From contig CAADVS010000038.1 of assembly GCA_900752545.1 (NCBI GenBank), forward strand, positions 1 to 64,000: 64,000 bases of DNA, given 5' to 3'. The notes beneath the pieces were generated by a model. It was not told where the DNA came from. It did no database searches and was given only the letters and a program-made list of their open reading frames with translations. Below, piece after piece: positions 24,887 through 33,509 of this stretch (positions within the stretch are counted from its first letter, which is position 1; every line of letters starts with the position of its first letter). The position numbers and the translations under genes are program-made. Origin of the DNA: an uncultured Collinsella sp. (GTDB taxonomy: Bacteria > Actinomycetota > Coriobacteriia > Coriobacteriales > Coriobacteriaceae).

Positions 24887-27604
24887 ATGGATACTGTCAG
24901 CAATTACACCGAAACGCTCGAAAAGACCGTCCGTGACCTTCTCGAGCGTCAGGAGGATCTGATCAGGACCGCCTTTACCGACCAGCTTACCGGGCTTGGC
25001 AACCGTGGCGGCTTTGCCCGTTCCCTCGAGGAGCTCTGGGAGCAGGACACCCCCGTTACCATGGCGTTCATCGACATCGACAATCTCAAGCACTGCAACG
25101 ACGTCTTTGGGCATGACGAGGGCAACCGCTATATCTTGCAGGTAAGCCTCTATCTCAAACTGTATATGAAAGTGGACGAGGCGGCGTTTCGCATAGGCGG
25201 CGACGAGTTTGCCATCCTATCTACGATTGCGACCGAGGACGACCTCGCCGAGCGTCTGGAACACTGCCGAACGATCCTGCTCAAAAACAACGATTCCGAG
25301 ATGCCCCACTCGTTTAGCTACGGAGTGGCACACGCCGACCCCGCCCTGGGCGAAGCCTCCAATCGCATGACACTCGATGCCGACCATCGCATGTACGACT
25401 ACAAGCTACGTCATGCCATGCACCTCGATCGGCGCAATATCACGCAAGTCCACGCCGACGACTTCGAAATAAGCGATCGCATTTTTGACGCCTTTTCGAT
25501 GCTCAACGAGGGCCGTTATTTCTTTATCGAGAACTTGGACAAGGACCGCACCCTTTGGTCGCAAGGTGCCTTGCGCGATCTCGGTCTTCCTTCGGAGCAC
25601 ATAGACAGCTGCCGCGATTTCTGGAAGACGCGCGTCCATCCCGATGACCTCGAGGCCTACGCCAACGACATCAACCAGATCTTTAACGGCTCCAAACACC
25701 GCCGCGTCATGCAGTACCGCATGCGCAATGCCGCGGGTGACTACGTTCTCTGCCGTGCTCGCGGGTTTCGCATCGACGGCGACGGAAATGCCCCCTCGCT
25801 CTATGTCGGCGAACTTGTCAACCACTCACTCGCCGAAACCGTCGACGCCGCTACGGGCCTCGGAACGCAGCGTATGCTGATCAACGCTATCGATGCCTGC
25901 CGCCGCGATCGTTGCGAGACGGGGCTTATAGCGGTGCGCGTTCGTGGCACGACAAAGCTCAACGAGCTCTACGGGGCCGAGGCTGTCGACAACATGCTTG
26001 CCGAATACGCAGGCCGTATGCTGTCGATCACCCGCGGCAGGAGCCGGGTCTACCGTTCACGAAGCGTCCAGTTCGTCGTGCTCAGCAACGATTTGGACCA
26101 CGAGGCATTCGAGCAACTGACCCGCCACCTTAAAGAGGCCGTTTTCGCTCCTGTTCAAATCGCAGGCGACGCCATTACTCCCGTCTGTCTTGTCGTACCG
26201 GCCTTTTACGAGCACTTAACCCATCAAGCGACCGCCGTTTTAGGCGAACTCGACCGTCGCCTTCGCACGGCTGGCGGGCTTGTTCCCAACGACAGCCTCC
26301 CCATACCCGAGGCGGAGCGCAAAAGCGCCATCGCCGAACGTATCGACTCGCTCACGGGACTCTATCGACCCAGCGAGTTTATGCGGCGCGCCAACGCATT
26401 TCTCGAGGCAAGGCGCGACGGCACCTGGTGCATCGCCACGGTCGACATGGGCCACATGCGCCTGTTTAATGAATGGCACGGCCAGGCCGAGGGCGACCGC
26501 GTACTCGCCGATGTGGGCACGGTCCTCAAGGACATCGAGAATGCCGATATGGGCGTCGCAGGGTACTGGGGCCAAGATGACTTTTGCGCACTCATCCCCT
26601 TTAAGCGCATCACCGTCCATCAAATCTACAACCGCGTTCGCGAGGTCGTAGCCAGGCATGATGACGGCGTAGGTTTTTGGCCGTCCATGGGCATTTACCC
26701 CATCGACTCCAATGAGGAGATCACCATCGATGCGCAGGCAAAGGCCATGTTTACCAATCGACGCGCCAAAAACGACTTCAAGGAGCGCATTGCCATTTTC
26801 CGCCCCGAAGAATATGAACACGAGATTGCGTTCCACCGCACGCTGACCGAGTTCCAGTACGCGCTCTCAAACGGCCGCATCACGTACTACCTGCAGCCCC
26901 AGGTCGATATGGAAACCGGCGAGATCATTGGCGCCGAGGCACTCACCCGCTGGATTGACAAGGACGGCTCTCTCATTTCACCCGCAACGTTTATCCCCGC
27001 ACTCGAGGAAAGCGGCTTTGTGGTGACGCTCGACAAGTACATTTGGCAGGGTGTCGCCTCGTGGCTGCGCGTGCGTCTCGATCGCGGCCTTCGTGTGGTT
27101 CCGGTCTCGCTTAATGTGTCGCGCGTGGATATCCTTGCCTGCGACGTTGCCGAGCATATGGGGGCGCTTGCCGCCCAATACAACCTACCGCCCGAGCTCA
27201 TGCGTATCGAGATCACCGAGACGGCTTATACGGGAGAGTCCGAAGCCGTGGACAAACTGACAGCCGACTTGCACACCCGCGGCTTCTCGACCTATATGGA
27301 CGATTTTGGCACCGGTCAGTCCACGCTCGCGATGCTCAAGAACGTCAACGTCGACGTCATCAAGCTCGACCGCACCTTTGTGCCCACCGACCGCGATCAA
27401 GGCCGCAGCGCGCAGATCGTGTCATCGATGCTCGAGATGGCGCAGTCGCTCCATCTGCCCATTGTAATCGAAGGCGTCGAGACAGATGAGCAGGCGAACA
27501 TGCTACGCCACATGGGTGCCCGCTACGCTCAGGGCTTCCTCTACTACCGCCCCATGCCGGCGAAGGATTTTGAGGCATTGCTCGATGGTGGCAATAACAA
27601 CTGA
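24887..27604 (+). CDS. Multi-domain c-di-GMP enzyme: GGDEF-PAS-GGDEF*-GGDEF*-EAL
   Basis: A 905-residue soluble protein. The first GGDEF domain (about 25-180) has an intact GGDEF at 104-108 but no RxxD inhibition site. A PAS-like domain follows (about 205-310, ending YRMRNAAGDYVLCRARGFRIDGDG). Two further GGDEF-like domains are degenerate (SVQFV and WGQDDF at the active-site position). The C-terminal EAL domain (about 655-900) keeps its catalytic residues: QPQVDMETG, EALTRW, SLNVSR, IEITET, DDFGTG, VIKLD, IEGVET. It may both make and degrade c-di-GMP. Its start has only a weak ribosome binding site. Confidence 0.93.
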   Translation: MDTVSNYTETLEKTVRDLLERQEDLIRTAFTDQLTGLGNRGGFARSLEELWEQDTPVTMAFIDIDNLKHCNDVFGHDEGNRYILQVSLYLKLYMKVDEAAFRIGGDEFAILSTIATEDDLAERLEHCRTILLKNNDSEMPHSFSYGVAHADPALGEASNRMTLDADHRMYDYKLRHAMHLDRRNITQVHADDFEISDRIFDAFSMLNEGRYFFIENLDKDRTLWSQGALRDLGLPSEHIDSCRDFWKTRVHPDDLEAYANDINQIFNGSKHRRVMQYRMRNAAGDYVLCRARGFRIDGDGNAPSLYVGELVNHSLAETVDAATGLGTQRMLINAIDACRRDRCETGLIAVRVRGTTKLNELYGAEAVDNMLAEYAGRMLSITRGRSRVYRSRSVQFVVLSNDLDHEAFEQLTRHLKEAVFAPVQIAGDAITPVCLVVPAFYEHLTHQATAVLGELDRRLRTAGGLVPNDSLPIPEAERKSAIAERIDSLTGLYRPSEFMRRANAFLEARRDGTWCIATVDMGHMRLFNEWHGQAEGDRVLADVGTVLKDIENADMGVAGYWGQDDFCALIPFKRITVHQIYNRVREVVARHDDGVGFWPSMGIYPIDSNEEITIDAQAKAMFTNRRAKNDFKERIAIFRPEEYEHEIAFHRTLTEFQYALSNGRITYYLQPQVDMETGEIIGAEALTRWIDKDGSLISPATFIPALEESGFVVTLDKYIWQGVASWLRVRLDRGLRVVPVSLNVSRVDILACDVAEHMGALAAQYNLPPELMRIEITETAYTGESEAVDKLTADLHTRGFSTYMDDFGTGQSTLAMLKNVNVDVIKLDRTFVPTDRDQGRSAQIVSSMLEMAQSLHLPIVIEGVETDEQANMLRHMGARYAQGFLYYRPMPAKDFEALLDGGNNN

Positions 27605-27666
27605 TACGCTCGCGCGCAAAACGCCACCGTCGAAGGGGGCATTTGTCTCCATTAGCTAACTTATTA

Positions 27667-27696
27667 CCCCAATTCAAACCGAATTGGGGATATGAT
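27667..27696. promoter_or_regulatory. Palindrome and -10 box upstream of the second GGDEF gene
   Basis: CCCCAATTC-N5-GAATTGGGG (27667-27689) is directly followed by TATGAT (27691-27696). Position against the -10 box suggests an operator. It could alternatively act as a weak terminator of the gene before. Confidence 0.45.
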
Positions 27697-27731
27697 ACAA
27701 ACCGTTGTTCCGCCCAAGGAGGTTATCCATC

Positions 27732-29261
27732 ATGAACGAGTCATATCGCCTGGGTGAGCAATCGATTATTGCCTATCTTCAGCGACTTGCGAATGGCATC
27801 TCGACCGCCGAACTCGATGTTGCCGCGCTGCCTGCTGAGCTGCGCGCCGTTGGCGAGCAACTGCAAAAGACGCATGCCATCCTGCAACAAGAGCGCCGGC
27901 TGCTTGAGAGCAACGCCTATATCGACCCGCTCACCAACTTGGGCAACCGCGGCGGACTCGACCGTCACGTCGAGCAACTCTGGCACAAAGGTGACCCCTT
28001 CACCTGCGCCTATATTGACATCGACCATCTCAAACATTGCAATGATAGGTTTGGCCACGCCGAAGGCAATCGCTATATTCTGAGCATCTGCCGCACGCTC
28101 TCCGAAACCATGGAGCACGATGAGATGCTGTTCCGCATCGGTGGAGACGAGTTTGTGCTCATCTCGCTCTCCGCAAACGAGACCGAACTCGAGCAGCGCT
28201 TGGAGCGGGTACGTGCCGGGCTGATCGAGGCGAGCTCAAGTGGCAAGGCGCCCATGATCGCCAGCTTTAGCTTTGGCTGCTCGCGCGTCGATCCACTTGC
28301 CGGCGACACGCGTCGCCAGATGACGATGGATGCCGATCGCAAGATGTATCGCTATAAGCTTATGCATCGTGTGCAGCAACCGAAAGACAATGACGCGCCG
28401 CAACGCCCAATCGTCGATCAGCTTCCCTGCAACGACCGGGTGTTCCAAGCGATCTCCATGAGCTCCGAGACGCGCTATCCGTTCATCCTTAACCTCGATA
28501 CGGGAGAATCGCAATGGTCGGTTAACGCCGTGCGCGATTTTGACCTGCCCTCCCAGCACCCTTTTAACTCACTCGACATGTGGCTCGCCCGCGTTCATCC
28601 CGAGGACCGCGACAACGTACGCGCCGAGCTCGACATGGTGATAAACGGCACGTGGCACTTCCCCTACATGCAGTATCGCGTAATGGATGCCACCGGAAAA
28701 TACGTGCTTTGCGACTGCACAGGTTACCGCTTGGACGGCACCGATACCGAGCCCAGCATGTATGTGGGCACTATCATCAACCGAAGCTTGGCAGATACGA
28801 CCGACTCGGTAACGGGCCTGGGCGATGTCCACGCGCTGGTCAACGCTATTGGAGAGATGCGCCGCGTGGCGCGCGAGGCAGGCTTTATTGCCATTAAGGT
28901 CGACGATATCGCCGAAGTCAATGCCCGCTTTGGATTCGATGCAGGCGACCGCGTGCTCGCCGAAAGTGCCGCCTGCCTCATGGATTGTTCGCGCGGCAAG
29001 GGTCGCCTGTTCCGCTCGACGGGACCAATGTTCGTGGCGCTTTTCGATGAGCTCGGCCCCGAGGCAATCGACGAGCTCGCAAACGAAATCGAACGATTCC
29101 TGGGTTCTCCCGTGCTCATCGGCTCGCTTGAATATCAGCCGCCCATTCGCGTGGCCACGCTCCATCTGAACAGCGTTGACCGACAGCCCGTTTCCATTTT
29201 GAACGAGCTCAAAGCGTTGCTCGGTAAAGCCGTGCAGGTTCCAGGTACCAAACTGGATTAG
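27732..29261 (+). CDS. Diguanylate cyclase: GGDEF-PAS-GGDEF*
   Basis: A 509-residue paralogue of the N-terminal half of the preceding protein. A short helical lead is followed by an intact GGDEF domain (LFRIGGDEFVLIS, no RxxD inhibition site), a PAS-like domain (VMDATGKYVLCDCTGYRLDGTD) and a degenerate GGDEF-like domain (TGPMFV at the active site). It lacks the EAL part, so it should only synthesise c-di-GMP. AAGGAGG precedes the ATG at 27732. The two genes look like a duplicated pair with opposite or balanced outputs. Confidence 0.92.
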   Translation: MNESYRLGEQSIIAYLQRLANGISTAELDVAALPAELRAVGEQLQKTHAILQQERRLLESNAYIDPLTNLGNRGGLDRHVEQLWHKGDPFTCAYIDIDHLKHCNDRFGHAEGNRYILSICRTLSETMEHDEMLFRIGGDEFVLISLSANETELEQRLERVRAGLIEASSSGKAPMIASFSFGCSRVDPLAGDTRRQMTMDADRKMYRYKLMHRVQQPKDNDAPQRPIVDQLPCNDRVFQAISMSSETRYPFILNLDTGESQWSVNAVRDFDLPSQHPFNSLDMWLARVHPEDRDNVRAELDMVINGTWHFPYMQYRVMDATGKYVLCDCTGYRLDGTDTEPSMYVGTIINRSLADTTDSVTGLGDVHALVNAIGEMRRVAREAGFIAIKVDDIAEVNARFGFDAGDRVLAESAACLMDCSRGKGRLFRSTGPMFVALFDELGPEAIDELANEIERFLGSPVLIGSLEYQPPIRVATLHLNSVDRQPVSILNELKALLGKAVQVPGTKLD

Positions 29262-29292
29262 CACCGCGCCCGCACCGCCTCCCCCATCGTGC

Positions 29293-29328
29293 GATAATCC
29301 TCTGCAGAAGTCACCAACAGCAGAGGGA
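29293..29328 (+). promoter_or_regulatory. Possible RBS-sequestering hairpin before the flavoprotein gene
   Basis: CCTCTGC (29299-29305) is complementary to GCAGAGG (29320-29326), which overlaps the ribosome binding site GAGGGAG. A GATAAT box lies at 29293. Confidence 0.35.
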
Positions 29329-29335
29329 GTTTGTG

Positions 29336-29959
29336 ATGAAGGTTCTTTTGGTCAATGGCAGTCCCAAGGCAAACGGCAACACCGCCCGCGCACTCGCCGA
29401 AGTCGCCGAGCAACTCAACGCCGAGGGTATCGATACCGAGGTGTTCCAGCTGGGCGCCAAGCCCATTCGCGACTGCATTGGCTGTGGCCAGTGCGGCAAG
29501 CTCGATTGCCGCTGCACCTTTGACGACGATGTGGTGAACGAGCTGATCGCTGCCGCCGAGCAGGCAGATGGCTTTGTCTTTGGCTCCCCCGTCTACTATG
29601 CGCATCCCAGCGGACGCATCCTCTCGGCTCTCGACCGCGCATTCTATGCTGGCAGCAAGGCCTTTGCGCACAAGCCGGGTGCCGCGGTCGCCGTCGCCCG
29701 CCGTGGCGGCACGTCGACCACCTTCGATGTACTCAACAAGTACTTCACTATCAACCAGATGCCCGTGGTGGCCTCCACGTACTGGAACAACGTCTTTGGT
29801 GCCATGCCGGGCGAGGCCACCCAGGACGCCGAGGGCCTGGCCACCATGCGAAACATCGGCAAAAACATGGCCTGGCTCCTGCGCTGTATCGAGGCAGGAC
29901 AGGCCGCCGGTATCAACGCACCCGAGGCAGATCGAGCAACGACCAACTTCATTCGATAG
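29336..29959 (+). CDS. Flavodoxin-fold NAD(P)H-dependent oxidoreductase
   Basis: A 207-residue FMN-binding protein. The phosphate loop NGSPKANGNTARAL is at the N-terminus and GSPVYYAHPSGRILSALDRAFY follows. The cysteine cluster CIGCGQCGKLDCRC (about residues 47-60) resembles that of iron-sulfur flavoproteins. It would reduce quinones, nitro compounds or an electron partner. The ATG at 29336 (or GTG three bases earlier) follows GAGGGAG. It lies 11 bases before the ArsC-like gene in the same direction. Confidence 0.88.
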   Translation: MKVLLVNGSPKANGNTARALAEVAEQLNAEGIDTEVFQLGAKPIRDCIGCGQCGKLDCRCTFDDDVVNELIAAAEQADGFVFGSPVYYAHPSGRILSALDRAFYAGSKAFAHKPGAAVAVARRGGTSTTFDVLNKYFTINQMPVVASTYWNNVFGAMPGEATQDAEGLATMRNIGKNMAWLLRCIEAGQAAGINAPEADRATTNFIR

Positions 29960-29970
29960 AGCGGCGGAGC

Positions 29971-30312
29971 ATGAATATCCAGATTTTTGGAACCAAAAAG
30001 TCTTTCGATACCAAGAAGGCCCAGCGCTATTTTAAGGAGCGCCGCATTAAGGTGCAGTTTATTGACCTTAGGGAAAAGGAGATGAGCAAGGGCGAGCTCA
30101 CGAGCGTGATGCAGGCGGTCGGCGGCATCGACAAGCTGCTCAACCCCAAGGCCAAGGACGAGGAGACGCTCGCGCTCATCCAGCACCTTACCCCTAGCCA
30201 GCGCTTCGACAAACTGCTCGAAAACCAGCAGGTTCTAGCCGAACCCATCGTGCGCAACGGCAAAAAGGCCACTGTCGGTTATTGCCCCGATGTATGGGGA
30301 GCCTGGGAGTAG
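29971..30312 (+). CDS. ArsC/Spx-family protein without the catalytic cysteine
   Basis: A 113-residue thioredoxin-fold protein related to ArsC reductases and YffB. The segment that normally carries the catalytic Cys (G-x-x-x-C-x-T) reads GTKKSFDTKKA, so the Cys is replaced by Ser. The rest (FIDLREKEMSKGEL, GGIDKLLNP, IVRNGKKATVGY) is well conserved. It cannot be a standard arsenate reductase. Binding or regulatory roles, as in Spx, are possible. It is probably co-transcribed with the flavoprotein. Confidence 0.82.
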   Translation: MNIQIFGTKKSFDTKKAQRYFKERRIKVQFIDLREKEMSKGELTSVMQAVGGIDKLLNPKAKDEETLALIQHLTPSQRFDKLLENQQVLAEPIVRNGKKATVGYCPDVWGAWE

Positions 30313-30398
30313 CCTGTGTTATTTGCCGGCGCGTGGGTATAAGAGCAGGCGTTTGGCATAAGATTCAACTGTAAGCCATGTCTAACAAAGGAGGGCAC

Positions 30399-31529
30399 AT
30401 GCCCAACAAACCCGTGAAGATCATCATGCTTACCGGATACCTCGGTGCCGGCAAGACCACGCTGCTCAACCACATCCTCGCTAACGACGGCAGCATCCGC
30501 GCCGCCGTGATCGTCAACGATATCGGCGAGATCAATGTCGACGCCAGTCTTATCGCCGACGGCGGCCTTTCCGAGACCGACGACCTCATCCCGCTCACCA
30601 ACGGCTGCATCTGCTGCACGCTTTCGGACGACCTGGCCAACCAGCTGCAGGGCATTGCCGATTCGGGCAAGTTCGACTACATCATCATCGAGGCATCGGG
30701 TATTTGCGAGCCTATCCCCATCGCCTACACCATCTCGAGCTTCTGCGACGAGGCCAAGGTGGGCGGCGAGCCCAAGCTCGCGCTCGACAACATCGTGGCC
30801 GTGGTCGACTGCGCCCGCATGTACGACGAGTTCAACGGCGGTCGCGACCTGCTGGCTGAGGATATCGACGAGGACGACATCGAAAGCCTGCTCATCCAGC
30901 AAATCGAGTTCTGCTCCACGCTGATCCTTAACAAGACCGATACCGTGACGCCCGAGCAGATCGCCGAGCTCAAGGCCATCGTGCGCAGCCTGCAGAAGGA
31001 CGCCGTGATCGTCGAGGCCCAAAACGGCGAGGTCCCCATGGAGGAGCTGCTCGATACCGACCGCTTCGACTTTATGCGCGCCTACAACTCCGCCGCCTGG
31101 ATCGAGGCCATGGAGCATCCCGAGGAGCACGACGACCCCGAAGTGCTCGAGTACGACATCGAGACCTTTGTGTACTCGCGCCGCAAGCCGTTTGACCTGC
31201 AGAAGTTCACTGATTTTGTTGAGCAGGAGTGGCCCGACGAGGTCATCCGCGTCAAGGGTCCGCTGTGGCAGACCGGTGATCCGGACATGTGCTACATGTT
31301 TGAGCAGGCCGGCCACCAGATGCGCCTGATGGAGAACGGCCTGTTCGTTGACTCCGCGCCCGAGGGCGAGAAGCAGAAGATCATCGACGAGAACCCCGAG
31401 ATCATGCAAATTTGGGACGACGAGACGGGCGACCGCATGACGAGCCTGTGCATCATCGGCCGTCACATGGACAAGGACGCGCTCATCGCCTCCCTCGATG
31501 CCTGCCTGACCGACTGGCACCGCGCCTAG
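30399..31529 (+). CDS. CobW/YjiA-family GTPase (metallochaperone)
   Basis: A 376-residue G3E GTPase. Walker A is GYLGAGKTTLLNH, the metal-binding motif is GCICC, and NKTD is the base-specificity motif. The C-terminal CobW domain starts near YSRRKPFDLQKFTDFVEQ. Such proteins insert zinc or other metals into target enzymes. AAGGAGG precedes the ATG at 30399. No Zur-like operator was recognised in the 86-base leader. The metal is inferred, not shown. Confidence 0.92.
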   Translation: MPNKPVKIIMLTGYLGAGKTTLLNHILANDGSIRAAVIVNDIGEINVDASLIADGGLSETDDLIPLTNGCICCTLSDDLANQLQGIADSGKFDYIIIEASGICEPIPIAYTISSFCDEAKVGGEPKLALDNIVAVVDCARMYDEFNGGRDLLAEDIDEDDIESLLIQQIEFCSTLILNKTDTVTPEQIAELKAIVRSLQKDAVIVEAQNGEVPMEELLDTDRFDFMRAYNSAAWIEAMEHPEEHDDPEVLEYDIETFVYSRRKPFDLQKFTDFVEQEWPDEVIRVKGPLWQTGDPDMCYMFEQAGHQMRLMENGLFVDSAPEGEKQKIIDENPEIMQIWDDETGDRMTSLCIIGRHMDKDALIASLDACLTDWHRA

Positions 31530-31569
31530 GTTTATCCAAGCGGGCATTTTTCCGCCTATGTAACTGCCA

Positions 31570-31604
31570 AACCACCACGAAGGTGCCCTTCGTGGTGGTT
31601 TTTC
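31570..31604 (+). terminator. Terminator of the CobW-family gene
   Basis: AACCACCACGAAG pairs with CTTCGTGGTGGTT around a five-base loop and is followed by TTTCG. Confidence 0.9.
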
Positions 31605-31624
31605 GTTCTGAGCCAAGGAGATTC

Positions 31625-32224
31625 ATGTTCAACATTGTGCTGTATGCGCCCGAGATTCCGGCCAATACGGGCAATATCGGCCGCACCTGCGTGGTTACCG
31701 GCACCCGCCTGCATCTGGTGGAGCCGCTGGGGTTTTCGCTCGACGACAAGACGGTACGTCGCGCCGGCCTGGGCTACTGGCAAAACTTGGACGTGACGAC
31801 CTATGCCGGCTGGGAGGACTTCCTTGCGCGCAATGACCTCTCCCCTGCCGACGAACGCCTGCATCTGCTGACCAAAAAGGCACGCCGCACCTATGCGCAG
31901 AGTACCTACCGCGATGGCGACTACTTGGTCTTTGGCAGCGAGAGCTCGGGCATTCCCGAGGAGCTACTCGCTGCAGCGCCCACGTGCTGCGAGCGCATCC
32001 CGATGCTGCGCGATTGCGATTCGCTTGACAACGCCGAGGCCTGGGAAACCCACGAGGAATCGCTGGGGCATACCGAGGACAGCCACGAGGCCATCCTTCA
32101 ACAGGACATCTGCGGCAACTTCGTCAATCCGAACGACTACCGCATCAGCGCACTCAACCTCTCCAACAGCGCCGCCATCGTCCTCTACGAGGCTCTGCGC
32201 CAAACAGGCTTTCCGGGAATGTGA
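31625..32224 (+). CDS. trmL: tRNA (cytidine/uridine-34 2'-O)-methyltransferase, with insertion
   Basis: A 199-residue SPOUT-family enzyme that methylates the wobble ribose of leucine tRNAs. APEIPANTGNIGRTC and GSESSGIPEELL are conserved. The knot motif RIPM...LNLSNSAAIVLYEALRQ is interrupted: about 43 extra residues, acidic and His-rich (ETHEESLGHTEDSHEA), separate RIPM from LNLSNS. E. coli TrmL is about 157 residues. AAGGAG precedes the ATG at 31625. The stop codon lies within a palindromic repeat at 32218. Confidence 0.88.
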   Translation: MFNIVLYAPEIPANTGNIGRTCVVTGTRLHLVEPLGFSLDDKTVRRAGLGYWQNLDVTTYAGWEDFLARNDLSPADERLHLLTKKARRTYAQSTYRDGDYLVFGSESSGIPEELLAAAPTCCERIPMLRDCDSLDNAEAWETHEESLGHTEDSHEAILQQDICGNFVNPNDYRISALNLSNSAAIVLYEALRQTGFPGM

Positions 32225-32250
32225 CAAAGGAACTTTCCCTTTGTTACATT
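32218..32250. repeat. Palindromic element overlapping the trmL stop
   Basis: AATGTGACAAAGG and CCCTTTGTTACATT flank a short AACTTT centre. The TGA of trmL is inside the left arm. It closely resembles the element at 37202-37234 and probably acts as a terminator. Confidence 0.75.
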
Positions 32251-32368
32251 CAAGCGCCACGCCGATGGCACGCACGCCTAATTGATGCTCTAGATAAAGA
32301 GCCCTCATTTTTAATCAGAATTAACTAAAGTAAAATGAAGTTAAACGGCGGTGTGAAAGGAGAGCCTT

Positions 32369-33469
32369 GTGAAATACCTCGAAAACCCGTTTACCCCTAG
32401 TTTTGGTGAGGTTCCTGCCCATCTCGCTGGCAGACAACAGATTATTCGGGATTTGGACCGTGCCTTCTTGAGCCAGCGCAGGCGCCCAGAATTGACCTCG
32501 ATCTTCTCGGGCGCGCGTGGAACCGGTAAAACCGCTCTCATGTCGTCGCTCGCGACAAGGGCGGAATCCCACGGCTGGATAGCCGTAAAGACGACCGCGC
32601 TCCCGGGAATGCTTGAGGAAATCGAGCTCGGGACGAAACGTGCCGCAGCCCATCTCATCGACTCGTCCACCCACTTCGAAGTCACCGGCCTCGGAATTGC
32701 ACCGCTCGGCAGCATCGAGGTCAATCGCGTTCACGATGCCTCAACCTGGCGTTATCGCATGAGCGACATCATCGACCAGCTCAACGAGGCGGGCACCGGT
32801 CTGCTCGTCACGGTTGACGAGGTGGACCCGACACTCGACGAGATGATTCAGCTTGCAGCGACGTATCAGCACTTTGTGACCGATGGGAAACGCGTCGCCC
32901 TGCTCATGGCGGGACTTCCCAACAACGTCTCGACGTTGCTGAACCACAAGACGGTCTCGTTCCTTCGCCGCGCCCAACAATATCATCTGGGTCGCATTGC
33001 CGACTATGACGTACGCGAGGCCTTGATTCGCACAATTCAGGAAAACGATCGCCTGGCAGATGCTGAGGGAATCGATAGAGCCGTTCGCTCGATCTCTGGT
33101 TTTCCCTTCCTATTGCAACTCGTAGGCTACCGTGCCTGGGATCTCACAAGCGATTCGAAGGAAATCTCGTCACGCGACTTTGACCTGGGAATCAAAATCG
33201 CGCGTGACGAGATGGACGACCGAATCCTTGCGGCAACCTATCGGGAACTCACTGCAGAGGACAAGCGATTCCTCATCGCCATGCTCGATGACGAGGAAGA
33301 GTCCACCACCGCTGACCTTGTCGAGCGCCTTAAGCGTTCGCCGCAGCAGGTCTCCCGCTACCGACGCCGCATGATAGATGCCGGCATCATTGGAGAACGC
33401 GGGCGCGGAATCGTCGCTTTTGAATTGCCATTCTTCCGCGACTATCTCGCCGCTCAGTGCGTGAAATAG
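32369..33469 (+). CDS. AAA-type ATPase with C-terminal winged helix (AAA-1)
   Basis: A 366-residue ATPase. It begins ENPFTPSFGEVPAHLAGR, has Walker A GARGTGKT (48-55), Walker B LLVTVDEVD, and sensor-like segments AGLPNNV and SFLRRAQQ. The C-terminus (TTADLVERLKRSPQQVSRYRRRMIDAGIIGE) is a winged helix. It is of the ExeA/Orc-like P-loop type found near mobile or stress genes. The GTG start follows AAAGGAG. A paralogue lies at 36016-37134 on the other strand. Function unknown. Confidence 0.82.
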   Translation: MKYLENPFTPSFGEVPAHLAGRQQIIRDLDRAFLSQRRRPELTSIFSGARGTGKTALMSSLATRAESHGWIAVKTTALPGMLEEIELGTKRAAAHLIDSSTHFEVTGLGIAPLGSIEVNRVHDASTWRYRMSDIIDQLNEAGTGLLVTVDEVDPTLDEMIQLAATYQHFVTDGKRVALLMAGLPNNVSTLLNHKTVSFLRRAQQYHLGRIADYDVREALIRTIQENDRLADAEGIDRAVRSISGFPFLLQLVGYRAWDLTSDSKEISSRDFDLGIKIARDEMDDRILAATYRELTAEDKRFLIAMLDDEEESTTADLVERLKRSPQQVSRYRRRMIDAGIIGERGRGIVAFELPFFRDYLAAQCVK

Positions 33470-33473
33470 GCAT

Positions 33474-33508
33474 CAATGAGGCAAAGGGGCTGTCCCTTTG
33501 CCTCATTG
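33474..33508. repeat. Palindromic element between AAA-1 and uvrA2
   Basis: CAATGAGGCAAAGG and CCCTTTGCCTCATTG flank GGCTGT. It fills the gap between two convergent stop codons and should terminate both transcripts. Confidence 0.78.
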
Positions 33509-33509
33509 T

